Positions 27,114 through 35,714 of a stretch of DNA of 63,898 bases are shown here, piece by piece. The DNA is taken from NCBI RefSeq assembly GCF_022836495.1, contig NZ_BQXM01000029.1, forward strand, positions 1 to 63,898, written 5' to 3'. The DNA is from Desulforhabdus sp. TSK (GTDB taxonomy: Bacteria; Desulfobacterota; Syntrophobacteria; Syntrophobacterales; Syntrophobacteraceae). The notes beneath the pieces are model-generated. The model worked only from the letters and a program-made list of their open reading frames with translations. It searched no databases and was not told where the DNA came from. Both the position numbers and the translations under genes were made by a program. Numbering within the stretch: the stretch's first letter is position 1; every line of letters starts with the position of its first letter.

Positions 27114-28277
27114 CTACCCGCACCGAAAAACCAGCTCTGCCAAATTCAGCAGATCTTCTTCGTCTGGAGAACGAAAAATGTAGCGATATTGCCCCATTGC
27201 CTCCTGAAAAATCATGGGGTTGGGTCCATGCTCGACCAATGCCGGCCCGAGTCTGGCCAGCACCTCTTCATGGGACAGGGCATACGGGCGCTGCCGGCGG
27301 CCGGCATACGCCGTGTAACGACGTTCGCCCCTCACCGGATCCGCACGACCCTGGACGGCCATAGCGGCATAGATGGCATAGAGGTCCATGTCCGCACTGT
27401 AGTTCATCATGTCGAGGATGGGGCCCCCGGGAGGCCTGGCATTGATCTCGATGGGCCGAAATACCCCGTCACGGTGGAAAAACTCGAAGTGGAAAAATTT
27501 GCGGCGGATGCCGAAGGCCTTCACGAGCTCCCGTCCTATGAGCGTCAATCCATCTGGAATCGCCTGATGGACATAGAAGAAGGTATCCCGCCCCTCTACG
27601 CACTCCAACACACCGGACCCGTAAACCAGGCTGCTCTCAGACAGCACCTGTCCGTCGTGATCCGCCAGGCCATCGTATGTGACAATGGGGGCATCGATCC
27701 ACTGCTCCAGGAGATATTCGCCCGCCAGCTGCGGCAGCACACGCTCAAGGTCCTCCGGGCAGGTCAAACGATGGATACCGGCAGCACCCACCCCTTCGTC
27801 GGGCTTGAGAATCAATGGATAACCCAAATCCTCAGCCAGCCGCATGGCCTGGCTGCCGTCCTTTACCAGCGCGGCACGAGCCACGGACAGGCCGCACCTC
27901 TGAAAAACCTTTTTCATGACCGACTTCTTTTTCAGCCGGTCGATCTGATGAGGGTGCAGGCCTTCGATGCCCAGCCTCTCGTTGAGGAATGCCTCCAGCC
28001 TCAGCCATGTTTCGTTGTGGGATTCGACCATGTCGAAGTGTCCCGGCGTCCCCGCCGTGGCCTTTGCGCGCAGCAATTCTTCAGCAGCCGCCATGACCGC
28101 ACCCGGTGAGCTCAAATCACAACGCACGTACCAGGCAATGGCCGAACGCAGGTGCTCCGGCATATCATAAAAATCCGCCTCACCCAGGGCCCAGACACGG
28201 GCTCCTGCGTCGCGCAGACGCAGAACAAACTGAGCATAATTGGGTGGAAATTCCGGGGAAATGTATAGAAAGTCCAT
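27114..28277 (-). CDS. ATP-grasp family ligase
   Basis: 387 residues from ATG 28277 (MDFLYISPEFPPNYAQFVLR). The N-terminal pre-ATP-grasp domain is followed by the ATP-binding core: GYPLILKPDEGVGAAGIHRL, EQWIDAPIVTYDGL, and FFHFEFFHRDGVFRPIEINARPPGG with the metal-binding Glu and Asn. The frame extends further upstream but through a family A repeat, so the shorter start is used. These enzymes make an amide, peptide or thioester bond through an acyl phosphate; substrate is unknown and no pathway neighbour helps. Related proteins are annotated as carboxylate-amine ligases. Confidence 0.8.
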   Translation of the reverse strand: MDFLYISPEFPPNYAQFVLRLRDAGARVWALGEADFYDMPEHLRSAIAWYVRCDLSSPGAVMAAAEELLRAKATAGTPGHFDMVESHNETWLRLEAFLNERLGIEGLHPHQIDRLKKKSVMKKVFQRCGLSVARAALVKDGSQAMRLAEDLGYPLILKPDEGVGAAGIHRLTCPEDLERVLPQLAGEYLLEQWIDAPIVTYDGLADHDGQVLSESSLVYGSGVLECVEGRDTFFYVHQAIPDGLTLIGRELVKAFGIRRKFFHFEFFHRDGVFRPIEINARPPGGPILDMMNYSADMDLYAIYAAMAVQGRADPVRGERRYTAYAGRRQRPYALSHEEVLARLGPALVEHGPNPMIFQEAMGQYRYIFRSPDEEDLLNLAELVFRCG

Positions 28278-28439
28278 AGGCCACCTGTCGTGAAAAGATT
28301 TCGTCCCGTCTGAGCGCCGGGTGTGAAAGCTCTTGAGAAGACCGCATGAATGATTGTTTATAGCATAAACAAGATCATGAGAGGAACAATTCGTCAACTT
28401 GTACCAGGTTCTGCAGGCAAACATGCTCATGTCATGAAC

Positions 28440-28508
28440 GTCACCCCGGTGGGAGCCAGGGTCCAGAAAACCCCGTGAACCCTGGATTCCGGCTTTCGCC
28501 GGAACGAC
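28440..28508. repeat. dispersed palindromic repeat, family A copy 4
   Basis: GTCACCCCGGTGGGAGCCAG to CCGGCTTTCGCCGGAACGAC. The left hairpin is altered, the right is intact. Confidence 0.75.
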
Positions 28509-28720
28509 GGTACATCCATCTTCCGGAGGAGCGAAAGACTTTGTCTGCAGAGCTCCGTCCAAATGCTCAAGGCCATCTGTTTTCTGTTGACAAGAAGGGC
28601 TCACATGGATGTTATACTCCAGTGCATATGGCTTCGAGCTGAAAGCTACACCAGGCGACCTCACCTGGGACTCTGTCCCCTGAATGTTCCATTTCTAACG
28701 GTAAAGCAGCAGGACGACTC

Positions 28721-29290
28721 ATGTCACTTTTCGATCAGATCCAAAATGAGCCCATCCAGAATCGGCAAATCAATATCAGCAGCCACGTTTACGATGAGCA
28801 TCACATCCTCGTATGCGGAGAATTGCATGACCGCCGCCTTGTGACCACTTATTACTTCGACGGAAGGCGGCGCGAAGCCGATTCAGTGCACAGGATGCGC
28901 ATCTGCATGAAGATTGATACTGCAACATTGACTATTACGGAGCTGGAAACAGAAATGCCCTGCACACCTCACTCTCAGTGCCATGAAACCCAGCAATCAC
29001 TGAAAGCCATTGTAGGGTCCCGCCTTGTGCCGGGCTTCAGCGGCCAGGTGCATAAGCATGTCGGGGGGCCGAAAGGCTGTATCCATTTGACCACCCTGCT
29101 CCTGGCCATGGCGCCCGCCGCTCTGCAGGGCTATTGGACACAAACCGATCGCGATCCCAAAGGGCGTCGCATCAGCAAGGAGCATCTCGATCGCTACCTG
29201 GTGAATTCCTGCTATGTGTGGCGCGAAGATGGAGACCTCATCAAAAAGGTCACTCGCCACGGTGAAGCCGATGCAGAGACATCATCCTGA
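28721..29290 (+). CDS. DUF2889 domain protein
   Basis: 189 residues. The segments RRLVTTYYFDGRRREADSVHRMRICMKID, GPKGCIHLTTLLLAMAPAALQGYW and YLVNSCYVWREDG match the DUF2889 family, whose function is not known. The protein is soluble and lacks a signal peptide. Conserved Cys, His and Asp in GGPKGCIHL could be catalytic. AGGAC lies at the right distance from ATG 28721. Stands alone between the ATP-grasp gene and the methyltransferase. Confidence 0.75.
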   Translation: MSLFDQIQNEPIQNRQINISSHVYDEHHILVCGELHDRRLVTTYYFDGRRREADSVHRMRICMKIDTATLTITELETEMPCTPHSQCHETQQSLKAIVGSRLVPGFSGQVHKHVGGPKGCIHLTTLLLAMAPAALQGYWTQTDRDPKGRRISKEHLDRYLVNSCYVWREDGDLIKKVTRHGEADAETSS

Positions 29291-29403
29291 AGAGATCGGG
29301 CACCTTTTCGCCGACGGCACTTAGATCATTATCAGAATAGCGGGATTTCAGCTCCTTGCCATGGCACCCCTCCTCTGTCGGCATGCGAAGCACGAGTGAA
29401 GCC

Positions 29404-30132
29404 ATGAAACCTCTCTTTTTTTGGAACGTATTCCTGCTGTTTTTCTGGTGGTCGCCCCTGTTGCAGGGCAGCGACTTTGATGCTGAGCGGCAAAAAATGC
29501 TGAAAGAGGTGCAGATCGATGCGACCGAGACGGCCTCTTACATCGGCAGCTCAGCCTTCAGTCCGGCCGTCATGGCTGCCATGGGAAAAGTCGAACGCCA
29601 TCGTTTCGTGCCGGCCGACCTGGTCGATCAGGCGTACCTCAACCGTCCCCTTCCCATCGGCCATGGACAGACGATTTCCCAGCCCTATATCGTGGCCCTG
29701 ATGACCGATCTGATGAAGGTCGGTGCCGGTGACAACGTGCTGGAGATCGGTACCGGCTCCGGGTACCAGGCGGCTATTCTCGCGGAATTGGCCGGCTCGG
29801 TTTACAGCATCGAGATCATCGAGGCATTGGGCAAGGAGGCGGAAAACCGGCTGCAATTGCTCGGCTACCGCAATGTGAAGACAAGAGTGGGCGACGGCTA
29901 TTATGGCTGGCCCGAAGCAGCTCCGTTCGATGCCATCATGGTGACAGCCGCCGCCAGCCATGTGCCCCCGCCGCTGATCCAACAGCTCAAACCGGGGGGA
30001 CGCATCGTGATCCCCCTGGGCACTCAATTTTTGACCCAGTTTCTCATGCTGGTGGAGAAAAAACAGGATGGCTCCGTGACGACCCGGCAGCTCCTGCCGG
30101 TGCGTTTTGTTCCGCTGACCGGCGGGCATTGA
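29404..30132 (+). CDS. pcm: protein-L-isoaspartate O-methyltransferase, secreted form
   Basis: 242 residues from ATG 29404. The first ~22 residues (MKPLFFWNVFLLFFWWSPLL) form a signal peptide or membrane anchor, so the enzyme should work in the periplasm. The PCMT fold follows: ERHRFVPADLVDQAYLNRPLPIGHGQTISQPYIVALM, motif I VLEIGTGSGYQAA, VYSIEIIEAL, and the C-terminal LKPGGRIVIPLG. It methylates isoaspartate in damaged proteins to start repair. SAM would have to be supplied across the membrane or the anchor may not be cleaved. The stop lies 2 nt before the next ATG, so the two genes are coupled. Confidence 0.85.
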   Translation: MKPLFFWNVFLLFFWWSPLLQGSDFDAERQKMLKEVQIDATETASYIGSSAFSPAVMAAMGKVERHRFVPADLVDQAYLNRPLPIGHGQTISQPYIVALMTDLMKVGAGDNVLEIGTGSGYQAAILAELAGSVYSIEIIEALGKEAENRLQLLGYRNVKTRVGDGYYGWPEAAPFDAIMVTAAASHVPPPLIQQLKPGGRIVIPLGTQFLTQFLMLVEKKQDGSVTTRQLLPVRFVPLTGGH

Positions 30133-30134
30133 CG

Positions 30135-32531
30135 ATGCTGCGCCCTCCCCTCATTGCCATCAGTATACTTTCCGCCTGCGTGCTGGCTTATGAGGTGGTG
30201 TTGACGCGATTGTTCAGCATCATTTTGTGGCACCACTTCGCCTACATGATCATCAGCGCTGCCATGCTGGGCTACGGCGCCGGCGGCACTGCGCTGACCC
30301 TGTTGAAAGAAAAGTTCTCCCGACACTATCGCACGGCATACGTCCTCGCTGCGACAGCTCTCGCACTCCTGATGCCCGTCTCGTTCATCCTGGCCCAGAA
30401 AACTCCCTTCAGTCCTCTCGAGCTCCTCTGGGATCCTAGGCAGCCGGTTTGGCTGCTCGCCGTCTATCTTCTCATGATGCTGCCCTTTTTCTTCGGCGGG
30501 CTCAGCATCGGTCTTGCCTTCACCCTCTTCGGAAGGCAGGCGTCCCGCATTTACGCTTTCGACATTTTCGGCGCAGGTGTGGGCAGTCTGGGCATCATCG
30601 GCATCCTGTTTTTCCTCTCACCTTCCCGCGTACTGATTGTCCTGGCGGCTTTGGCTCTGCTGGCTGCCGCCATCGCTGTCATGGAACTGAGGATGCGTCC
30701 CCGATGGCTGGCTGCGGCCTTCCTTGGCCTGGCTGCGGCGGGAATGACGGCAACCCCCGACCTCCCCGTGAACCGTTCTCCCTATAAGGACCTCAGTCAG
30801 GCTCTGGAGATCCTCGGGTCGAGGGTGATGGAAGAGCGCAGCGGCCCCCTGGGGCAGATGACTGTAGTGGAAAACACGCATGTGCCTTTGCGTGACGCCC
30901 CCGGGATGAGCCTGAACGCCACGAGAGAGCCGCCGCCCCAGCTGGGAGTCTTCGTGGACGGAAACGGTCCTTCGGCGCTGACGCACTTCGACGGCATGCT
31001 CGGGCCGCTGGACTATCTCGGGCAACTCACCTCGGCACTGCCTTATCAGATCCTCCATCAGCCCCGCGTCCTGGTGCTGGGTGCGGGCGCGGGAAGCGAT
31101 GTGCTGCAGGCACTCTATCACGGCAGCTCCGCTATCGATGCCGTTGAGCTGGACGGCAACTTCATCGATCTGGTCGGCGGGCGTTTTCGTGACTTTGCAG
31201 GAAACCTCTACGGCCTTCCCAACGTGAAAGTTTACCAGGCCGAGGCACGCGGGTTCGTCAGCACGAGCCGGATGCACTATGACCTGATCCAGGTGGCCCT
31301 GCTGGATTCATTTGGGACTGCCTCTGCCGGGCTGTATGGCCTGAGCGAAAGCTACCTCTACACGGTGGAGGCTCTACAAACCTATCTGAACCGCCTGGCA
31401 CCGGGTGGAATACTTGCCTTCACCCGGTGGCTGACACTCCCGCCGCGTGATATTTTGAAGCTGTTCGCCACTGCGGTCTTTGCCCTGGAGCGGAGCGGAG
31501 CTGCCGACCCCTCCATGCGAGTGGCCATGATCCGTGGATGGAAGACTGTAACGCTTCTGGTGAAAAACGACGATTTCTCCCATCTGGAAATTGCCGCCAT
31601 CAGGGAATTCAGCCGCACGCGATCCTTTGATTTGGCCTACTACCCGGGGATGCCCCCTGAAGAGGCGAATCGTTACAACCAGCTCCCGCAGCCCTACCTG
31701 TTCGAGGGAGCTCTCGCGCTGCTGGGGCAGCAGCGACAGGACTTCATGGATCGATACAAATTTTACATTGAGCCGGCAACCGATGACCGCCCCCATTTTT
31801 TCCGTTTCTTCAAGTGGGACACGGCCAGGGAATTATTCTCCCTGCGGGAGCAGGGGGGCATGCCGCTGTTCGACTGGAGCTACCCGCTGCTGGCGGCAAC
31901 TTTGCTGCAGGCCTGTGCGGCCAGCGTTCTGTTGATCCTGCTGCCGCTGGCCTTGTCTCGTTGCCGGCGTACTTTGCCCAGCGCCTCGGTGGCCTCATAT
32001 TTTCTCGCCATCGGACTTGCCTTCATGTTCATGGAAATAGCCTTCATACAGAAGTTCGTGCTGTTCCTGTCTCACCCCCTCTATGCCGTGTCCGTAGTAC
32101 TGTGCTCTTTCCTCGTGTTCAGCGCTGCAGGCAGCCGGCTGGCCGGGAGCCGGCAAGCCCCGAACAAGGTCACCTGGGCAATTACGGCCATGGCAATCCT
32201 GACTCTCAGTTATCTCATCTTTTTGCCGGGCCTGTTTCAGTCCTTGATCCATCTGCCCGATGCGGTGAAAATATTTATTTCCATTTTGCTGATCGCTCCC
32301 CTGGCCTCATGCATGGGCGTGCCCTTTCCCAGCGGCATGACGTGCCTCGCGTCGGCGCACCCGGAGAGCATTCCCTGGGCATGGGCCATCAACGGCTTTG
32401 CATCGGTGGTGGGGGCAGTCCTCGCCACATTGCTGGCGATTCACCTTGGGTTTGCAGCGGTCATCGTCCTGGCCGTCGTCATTTATGCGGGGGCGTGTGC
32501 CGTGGGCAGAGGTTTTCTGACGGTCCACTGA
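30135..32531 (+). CDS. membrane-bound spermidine-synthase-like protein
   Basis: 798 residues. The N-terminal ~200 residues have six membrane helices, the middle is a SAM-binding Rossmann domain (VLVLGAGAGSDVLQAL, VELDGNFIDLVGGRF, LIQVALLDSFGTASAGLYGLSESYLYT, typical of spermidine synthases), and the C-terminal ~250 residues have another set of helices. This fused 'spermidine synthase-like membrane protein' type is common but uncharacterised; polyamine synthesis should not be assumed, because the N-terminal strand domain of SpeE is missing. Co-translation with a secreted isoaspartyl methyltransferase may point to a periplasmic substrate. Confidence 0.8.
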   Translation: MLRPPLIAISILSACVLAYEVVLTRLFSIILWHHFAYMIISAAMLGYGAGGTALTLLKEKFSRHYRTAYVLAATALALLMPVSFILAQKTPFSPLELLWDPRQPVWLLAVYLLMMLPFFFGGLSIGLAFTLFGRQASRIYAFDIFGAGVGSLGIIGILFFLSPSRVLIVLAALALLAAAIAVMELRMRPRWLAAAFLGLAAAGMTATPDLPVNRSPYKDLSQALEILGSRVMEERSGPLGQMTVVENTHVPLRDAPGMSLNATREPPPQLGVFVDGNGPSALTHFDGMLGPLDYLGQLTSALPYQILHQPRVLVLGAGAGSDVLQALYHGSSAIDAVELDGNFIDLVGGRFRDFAGNLYGLPNVKVYQAEARGFVSTSRMHYDLIQVALLDSFGTASAGLYGLSESYLYTVEALQTYLNRLAPGGILAFTRWLTLPPRDILKLFATAVFALERSGAADPSMRVAMIRGWKTVTLLVKNDDFSHLEIAAIREFSRTRSFDLAYYPGMPPEEANRYNQLPQPYLFEGALALLGQQRQDFMDRYKFYIEPATDDRPHFFRFFKWDTARELFSLREQGGMPLFDWSYPLLAATLLQACAASVLLILLPLALSRCRRTLPSASVASYFLAIGLAFMFMEIAFIQKFVLFLSHPLYAVSVVLCSFLVFSAAGSRLAGSRQAPNKVTWAITAMAILTLSYLIFLPGLFQSLIHLPDAVKIFISILLIAPLASCMGVPFPSGMTCLASAHPESIPWAWAINGFASVVGAVLATLLAIHLGFAAVIVLAVVIYAGACAVGRGFLTVH

Positions 32532-32599
32532 GGGCGCTGAAGAGCGCATCAAGATAGAGTATATGAGGAACAAAACTTATAATTTGATGGCTCCCTGTT

Positions 32600-32663
32600 T
32601 TTGTAGGAGCGGCATCCTGCCCTGACGGTGAGCCAGTCGCGGCAGGATGCCGCTCCTACAAAG
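32600..32663. repeat. TAGGAGCGGC palindromic repeat, family C copy 4
   Basis: Arms TTTGTAGGAGCGGCATCCTG and CAGGATGCCGCTCCTACAAA around a short loop, 69 nt after the membrane protein gene. Confidence 0.85.
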
Positions 32664-32795
32664 ATGAAGTCTGCAGTCCTCAAAGCGTATACATCCAGAC
32701 CGACGCGTCATGCTGCCGTGTCTTCCCCGGGAAGCCTGAGAATGCTTTCAGACTGACGCGTCATTGTTGTCAGAACATCCAAAAGGAGACCTCCC

Positions 32796-33437
32796 ATGAA
32801 AAAGACCCCGACCACTTTTTTCTTTTGTATTTCTTTTCTCCTCATTTTTTCATTTTGCGTCCATGCCGCTGGTCCCATTCAGCTTCCCCCTCCCCAGACG
32901 GACAGCGGAAAACCCCTGATGCAGGCGTTGAAGGAGCGGAAGACCGTGCGGACCTTCAGTGACGAAAAACTCCCCCTGCAAACCCTGTCAAATCTGCTCT
33001 GGGCAGCCTTCGGCATCAATCGCCCCGACGGCAGGAGGACCGCGCCATCGGCAAAGAACTGGCAGGAGATCGACATTTTCGTCGCCACATCCGAGGGCCT
33101 GTTTCGCTGGGACGCCGGGAAAAACCTGCTGGATCCAATCATACCAAAGGACGTGCGAGCCATGACGGGCACTCAGGCATACGTTCAGAGTGCGGCCGTG
33201 AACCTCCTGTATGTGGCGGATTATTCCAGAGTCGATGGCGGTGGGATGGACAAGGATGTCCTCGTGGGGGCCGACACGGGCTTTATCAGCCAGAATGTCT
33301 ATCTGTTCTGCGCATCGGAAGGTTTGGCGACGGTGGTGCGAGCCGGGATCAACAGGGATGCCCTCGCCAGGGAAATGCAATTGAAGCCGGAGCAGAAGAT
33401 CATCCTGGCGCAGTCGGTGGGCTATCCTGGAAAGTAG
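32796..33437 (+). CDS. secreted nitroreductase / SagB-type oxidoreductase
   Basis: 213 residues with an N-terminal signal peptide (about 1-24, ending VHAAG). The nitroreductase fold is shown by ALKERKTVRTFSDEKLPLQTLSNLLWAAFGINR (FMN phosphate-binding RxTxRxF-like), RTAPSAKNWQEIDIFV, and GFISQNVYLFCASEGLATVV. SagB-type proteins with this N-terminus use FMN; an exported flavoprotein would have to receive its cofactor in the periplasm. A strong AAAGGAG site precedes ATG 32796. No partner cyclodehydratase is present, so a RiPP role is unlikely. Confidence 0.82.
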   Translation: MKKTPTTFFFCISFLLIFSFCVHAAGPIQLPPPQTDSGKPLMQALKERKTVRTFSDEKLPLQTLSNLLWAAFGINRPDGRRTAPSAKNWQEIDIFVATSEGLFRWDAGKNLLDPIIPKDVRAMTGTQAYVQSAAVNLLYVADYSRVDGGGMDKDVLVGADTGFISQNVYLFCASEGLATVVRAGINRDALAREMQLKPEQKIILAQSVGYPGK

Positions 33438-33936
33438 GCGGGTTTGGAGAGACGCCCAAAACAACCGAGAATGTGCATGAAGTGCACGCTGCTCAGGTGC
33501 CTGGTACAATACAATCCATTAGAGTTACCACCATTCAAATCGCCGTCCTTCAGCCGGAATCCAAAGAAAAAAATGGATGCCGGCTAAAGATCTGCCTGCA
33601 TGACGAGAAGCGTAATGGACATCTTATTCTGTGCAGGTGTACTAAGCACCCTTCCGTGCCTGCGAGCAATTGCCTGCAGCGTCAGGCCAGCAGAGCACGC
33701 CAAACCGTTGGTTACGCTCTTTAGCATCCATCACTCGCGGCGAGCTGCATTTCATGCACCATTCGTACTGAGGGAAATGCCGGCGTCAAAAATGGTGCGT
33801 GAAACGCACTCTACATTTTATGGCAAATGACGGATGAACGGACAGGACGGGGTTCTATTTCTTGCTGGACGCCCGAAGCACCAGGCAAGAAATAAGGATC
33901 TTTCCTGCCTGTCCCTATCTTTGGGGAGGCTTTTCC
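33438..33936. other. intergenic region with short palindromes, no gene
   Basis: About 500 nt. It holds ATTTCATGCACCATT (33752-33766) and GGTGCGTGAAACGCAC (about 33793-33808), members of the short palindrome family seen at 2639 and 47452. No frame here has both a ribosome site and protein-like sequence. Confidence 0.45.
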
Positions 33937-34455
33937 ATGAATAGAGCTCAAGAATTCACCATCGGTTTTGAAAAGGCCGACAAGCGGACCCATGTGCTCA
34001 AAACGACTATGAGCCTTCCTCTGGAAATCGAAACGGTTTTCGATTTCTTTGGCGATGCCGGAAACCTCGAGAGCATAACGCCGCCCGAGCTTCACTTCCA
34101 CATCGTGACGCCCCGCCCCATCCACATGAGGAGGGGGACTCGCATTGACTATCGCCTGCGCCTTTTTGGCATTCCCCTCCAGTGGCGCACGGAGATCTCC
34201 TCCTGGAACCCTCCCGAACAGTTTGTGGATGAGCAGATACGGGGACCTTACAGGCTCTGGGTCCACACCCACCGCTTCCGGGAAATGGACGGCGCGACCT
34301 TCATCGAGGACGAGGTTCACTACCGCCTCCCCCTGTGGCCGGCAGGAGAGATAGGTCATCCCCTGATACGGGCTCAACTGACGCGGATTTTTCGCTTCAG
34401 ACAACGGACCATAGCGGAAAAACTTCTGAAGACCCGGCAGCCGCTACACACCTGA
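33937..34455 (+). CDS. SRPBCC-family ligand-binding protein
   Basis: 172 residues, START/SRPBCC fold (COG4276-like). Recognisable parts are LPLEIETVFDFFGDAGNLESITPPELHFHIV, RRGTRIDYRLRLFGIPLQWRTEISSWNPPEQFVDEQIRGPYRLWVHTHRF and the C-terminal RQRTIAEKL helix. Such proteins bind hydrophobic ligands; the ligand is unknown. GGGGAGG lies ahead of ATG 33937. Its stop codon falls at the first copy of a 37-bp repeat derived from the 3' end of the convergent DUF1786 gene. Confidence 0.82.
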   Translation: MNRAQEFTIGFEKADKRTHVLKTTMSLPLEIETVFDFFGDAGNLESITPPELHFHIVTPRPIHMRRGTRIDYRLRLFGIPLQWRTEISSWNPPEQFVDEQIRGPYRLWVHTHRFREMDGATFIEDEVHYRLPLWPAGEIGHPLIRAQLTRIFRFRQRTIAEKLLKTRQPLHT

Positions 34456-34564
34456 CTACAGGTACGTCATGGAGGGCAGTCCCTTCCGCCGTTGCCGGTA
34501 GGGAATAACCGGCATGGAGTCCTTTCGGACTACAGGTACGTCATGGAGGGCAGTCCCTTCCGCC
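34454..34564. repeat. 37-bp direct duplication of the DUF1786 gene end
   Basis: GACTACAGGTACGTCATGGA plus 17 more identical bases occurs at 34454-34490 and again at 34528-34564. The second copy is the last 11 codons and stop of the DUF1786 gene. Between them a GCCGGT...ACCGGC hairpin (34493-34512) may act as the terminator for the convergent genes. Confidence 0.8.
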
Positions 34565-35627
34565 TCCTGACAGCCTCCAGCATTCCAACGTTTCCCGTCA
34601 TCATGTTGTCCCCCAGGGGGGCTCCGAACGTGATGGGGAGATCGGAAGTCTCCAGCAGTCTGCGCCTGGGACCTGTGGCGATGATGGCCTCGACATTCTC
34701 GAACCCGAACCCTTTCCGCGTGTAGGCTCCGTGCCCTCCCTCACTGAGAATCTGCTGATGGTCCAGCGCACCGTCCGCCAGGCTGCGCAGAAGCAGCTCC
34801 AGTTTGCCGAGGCTGATATCGCGGGTATGGTATTCAAAGAATCCCGCCAGCTCCTCTCCCACGAGCGCCGCTCCCACCGTATGGGACGTTGCGATATCAA
34901 GCACCAGGATATTCCGGCGCACTGTGGCGTTCATATCCATGGATGCGCCCAGGATGGCTGCAAAGCCACTGTCCATGACATAAACCTCCCTCGTGGGGAG
35001 CTGCGCCGCGGATTGGGCAATGGCCCTCAGGCGATTGAACGTCGCCGGGACGTCCGCGCCCTCGAACAGCAGGCGCTCGGGGAAAGGATTTTCGTCCAGG
35101 CGCTCCTTGAAGAGATTGTGTCGGTAGTCCAGGTGAGAAATGCCTTCGGGCGGCATTCCGTGATCCTGGGCACAGACAGCCACGATGTCGAAGTCGAAAG
35201 GCACGCCGAATCCCCTTACGATCTGCTCGAGCCGTTCCATGGGAAGATCCGTCAGATGCAGCGTGCTGAAGGTTCCAGCGGAAGCCAGGTCTTCCGCCAT
35301 CTCATCCGTGACAATCCTGATCCCCAGGGATGAGACCCGATCGAGGCTGTGGCCGATGGTCATGGCCGCTGACGCAGTCATGAGCACCTCCGACGATCGG
35401 CCGCGCTGGCTCAGCACCTGCGAGAGGGCCCCCCCTCCCATTTCACTTCCGGTGATGAGGAGATTTCCTGTCAGCCTTTCAGCTTCTTCACTCACGCACG
35501 GGACCGGTGACTTCACGACGGCCTTGTAGTGGGTATGGGACGAGCTCTCGAAGTAAAGGACATCCATCGTCCCGGCCCCGACATCGATAAAAAGATATCT
35601 CGTTTTTTCCTCTAACCTCGTCATCAA
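34530..35627 (-). CDS. DUF1786 family protein (COG4012, actin-like ATPase fold)
   Basis: 365 residues. YLFIDVGAGTMDVLYFE is a phosphate-1-like motif of the ASKHA fold; NILVLDIATSHTVGAAL is the second phosphate-binding loop; GFGFENVEAIIATGPRRRLL and FGAPLGDNMMTGNVG lie near the end. The family is annotated DUF1786/COG4012 and its function is not known, though some members are labelled as related to pyruvate-formate-lyase activation. Last gene of a minus-strand run usp, SLC13 permease, MBL hydrolase, this gene. Confidence 0.8.
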   Translation of the reverse strand: MMTRLEEKTRYLFIDVGAGTMDVLYFESSSHTHYKAVVKSPVPCVSEEAERLTGNLLITGSEMGGGALSQVLSQRGRSSEVLMTASAAMTIGHSLDRVSSLGIRIVTDEMAEDLASAGTFSTLHLTDLPMERLEQIVRGFGVPFDFDIVAVCAQDHGMPPEGISHLDYRHNLFKERLDENPFPERLLFEGADVPATFNRLRAIAQSAAQLPTREVYVMDSGFAAILGASMDMNATVRRNILVLDIATSHTVGAALVGEELAGFFEYHTRDISLGKLELLLRSLADGALDHQQILSEGGHGAYTRKGFGFENVEAIIATGPRRRLLETSDLPITFGAPLGDNMMTGNVGMLEAVRRRKGLPSMTYL

Positions 35628-35714
35628 AAATCTCCTGATGGGTCATCGCCCCTTGAGCAATGTAATGGGAATGGGACAGGCGTCACCGGGAGAGGGGCGC
35701 CACCTCCCATGGTG

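Noticed and set aside
27060-28109. 349-codon plus-strand open frame
   Set aside because: Antisense to the ATP-grasp gene, whose motifs are intact.
32796-33437. RiPP (SagB-type) biosynthetic locus
   Set aside because: Only the oxidoreductase is present; no precursor peptide, cyclodehydratase or exporter is adjacent, and the protein is exported.
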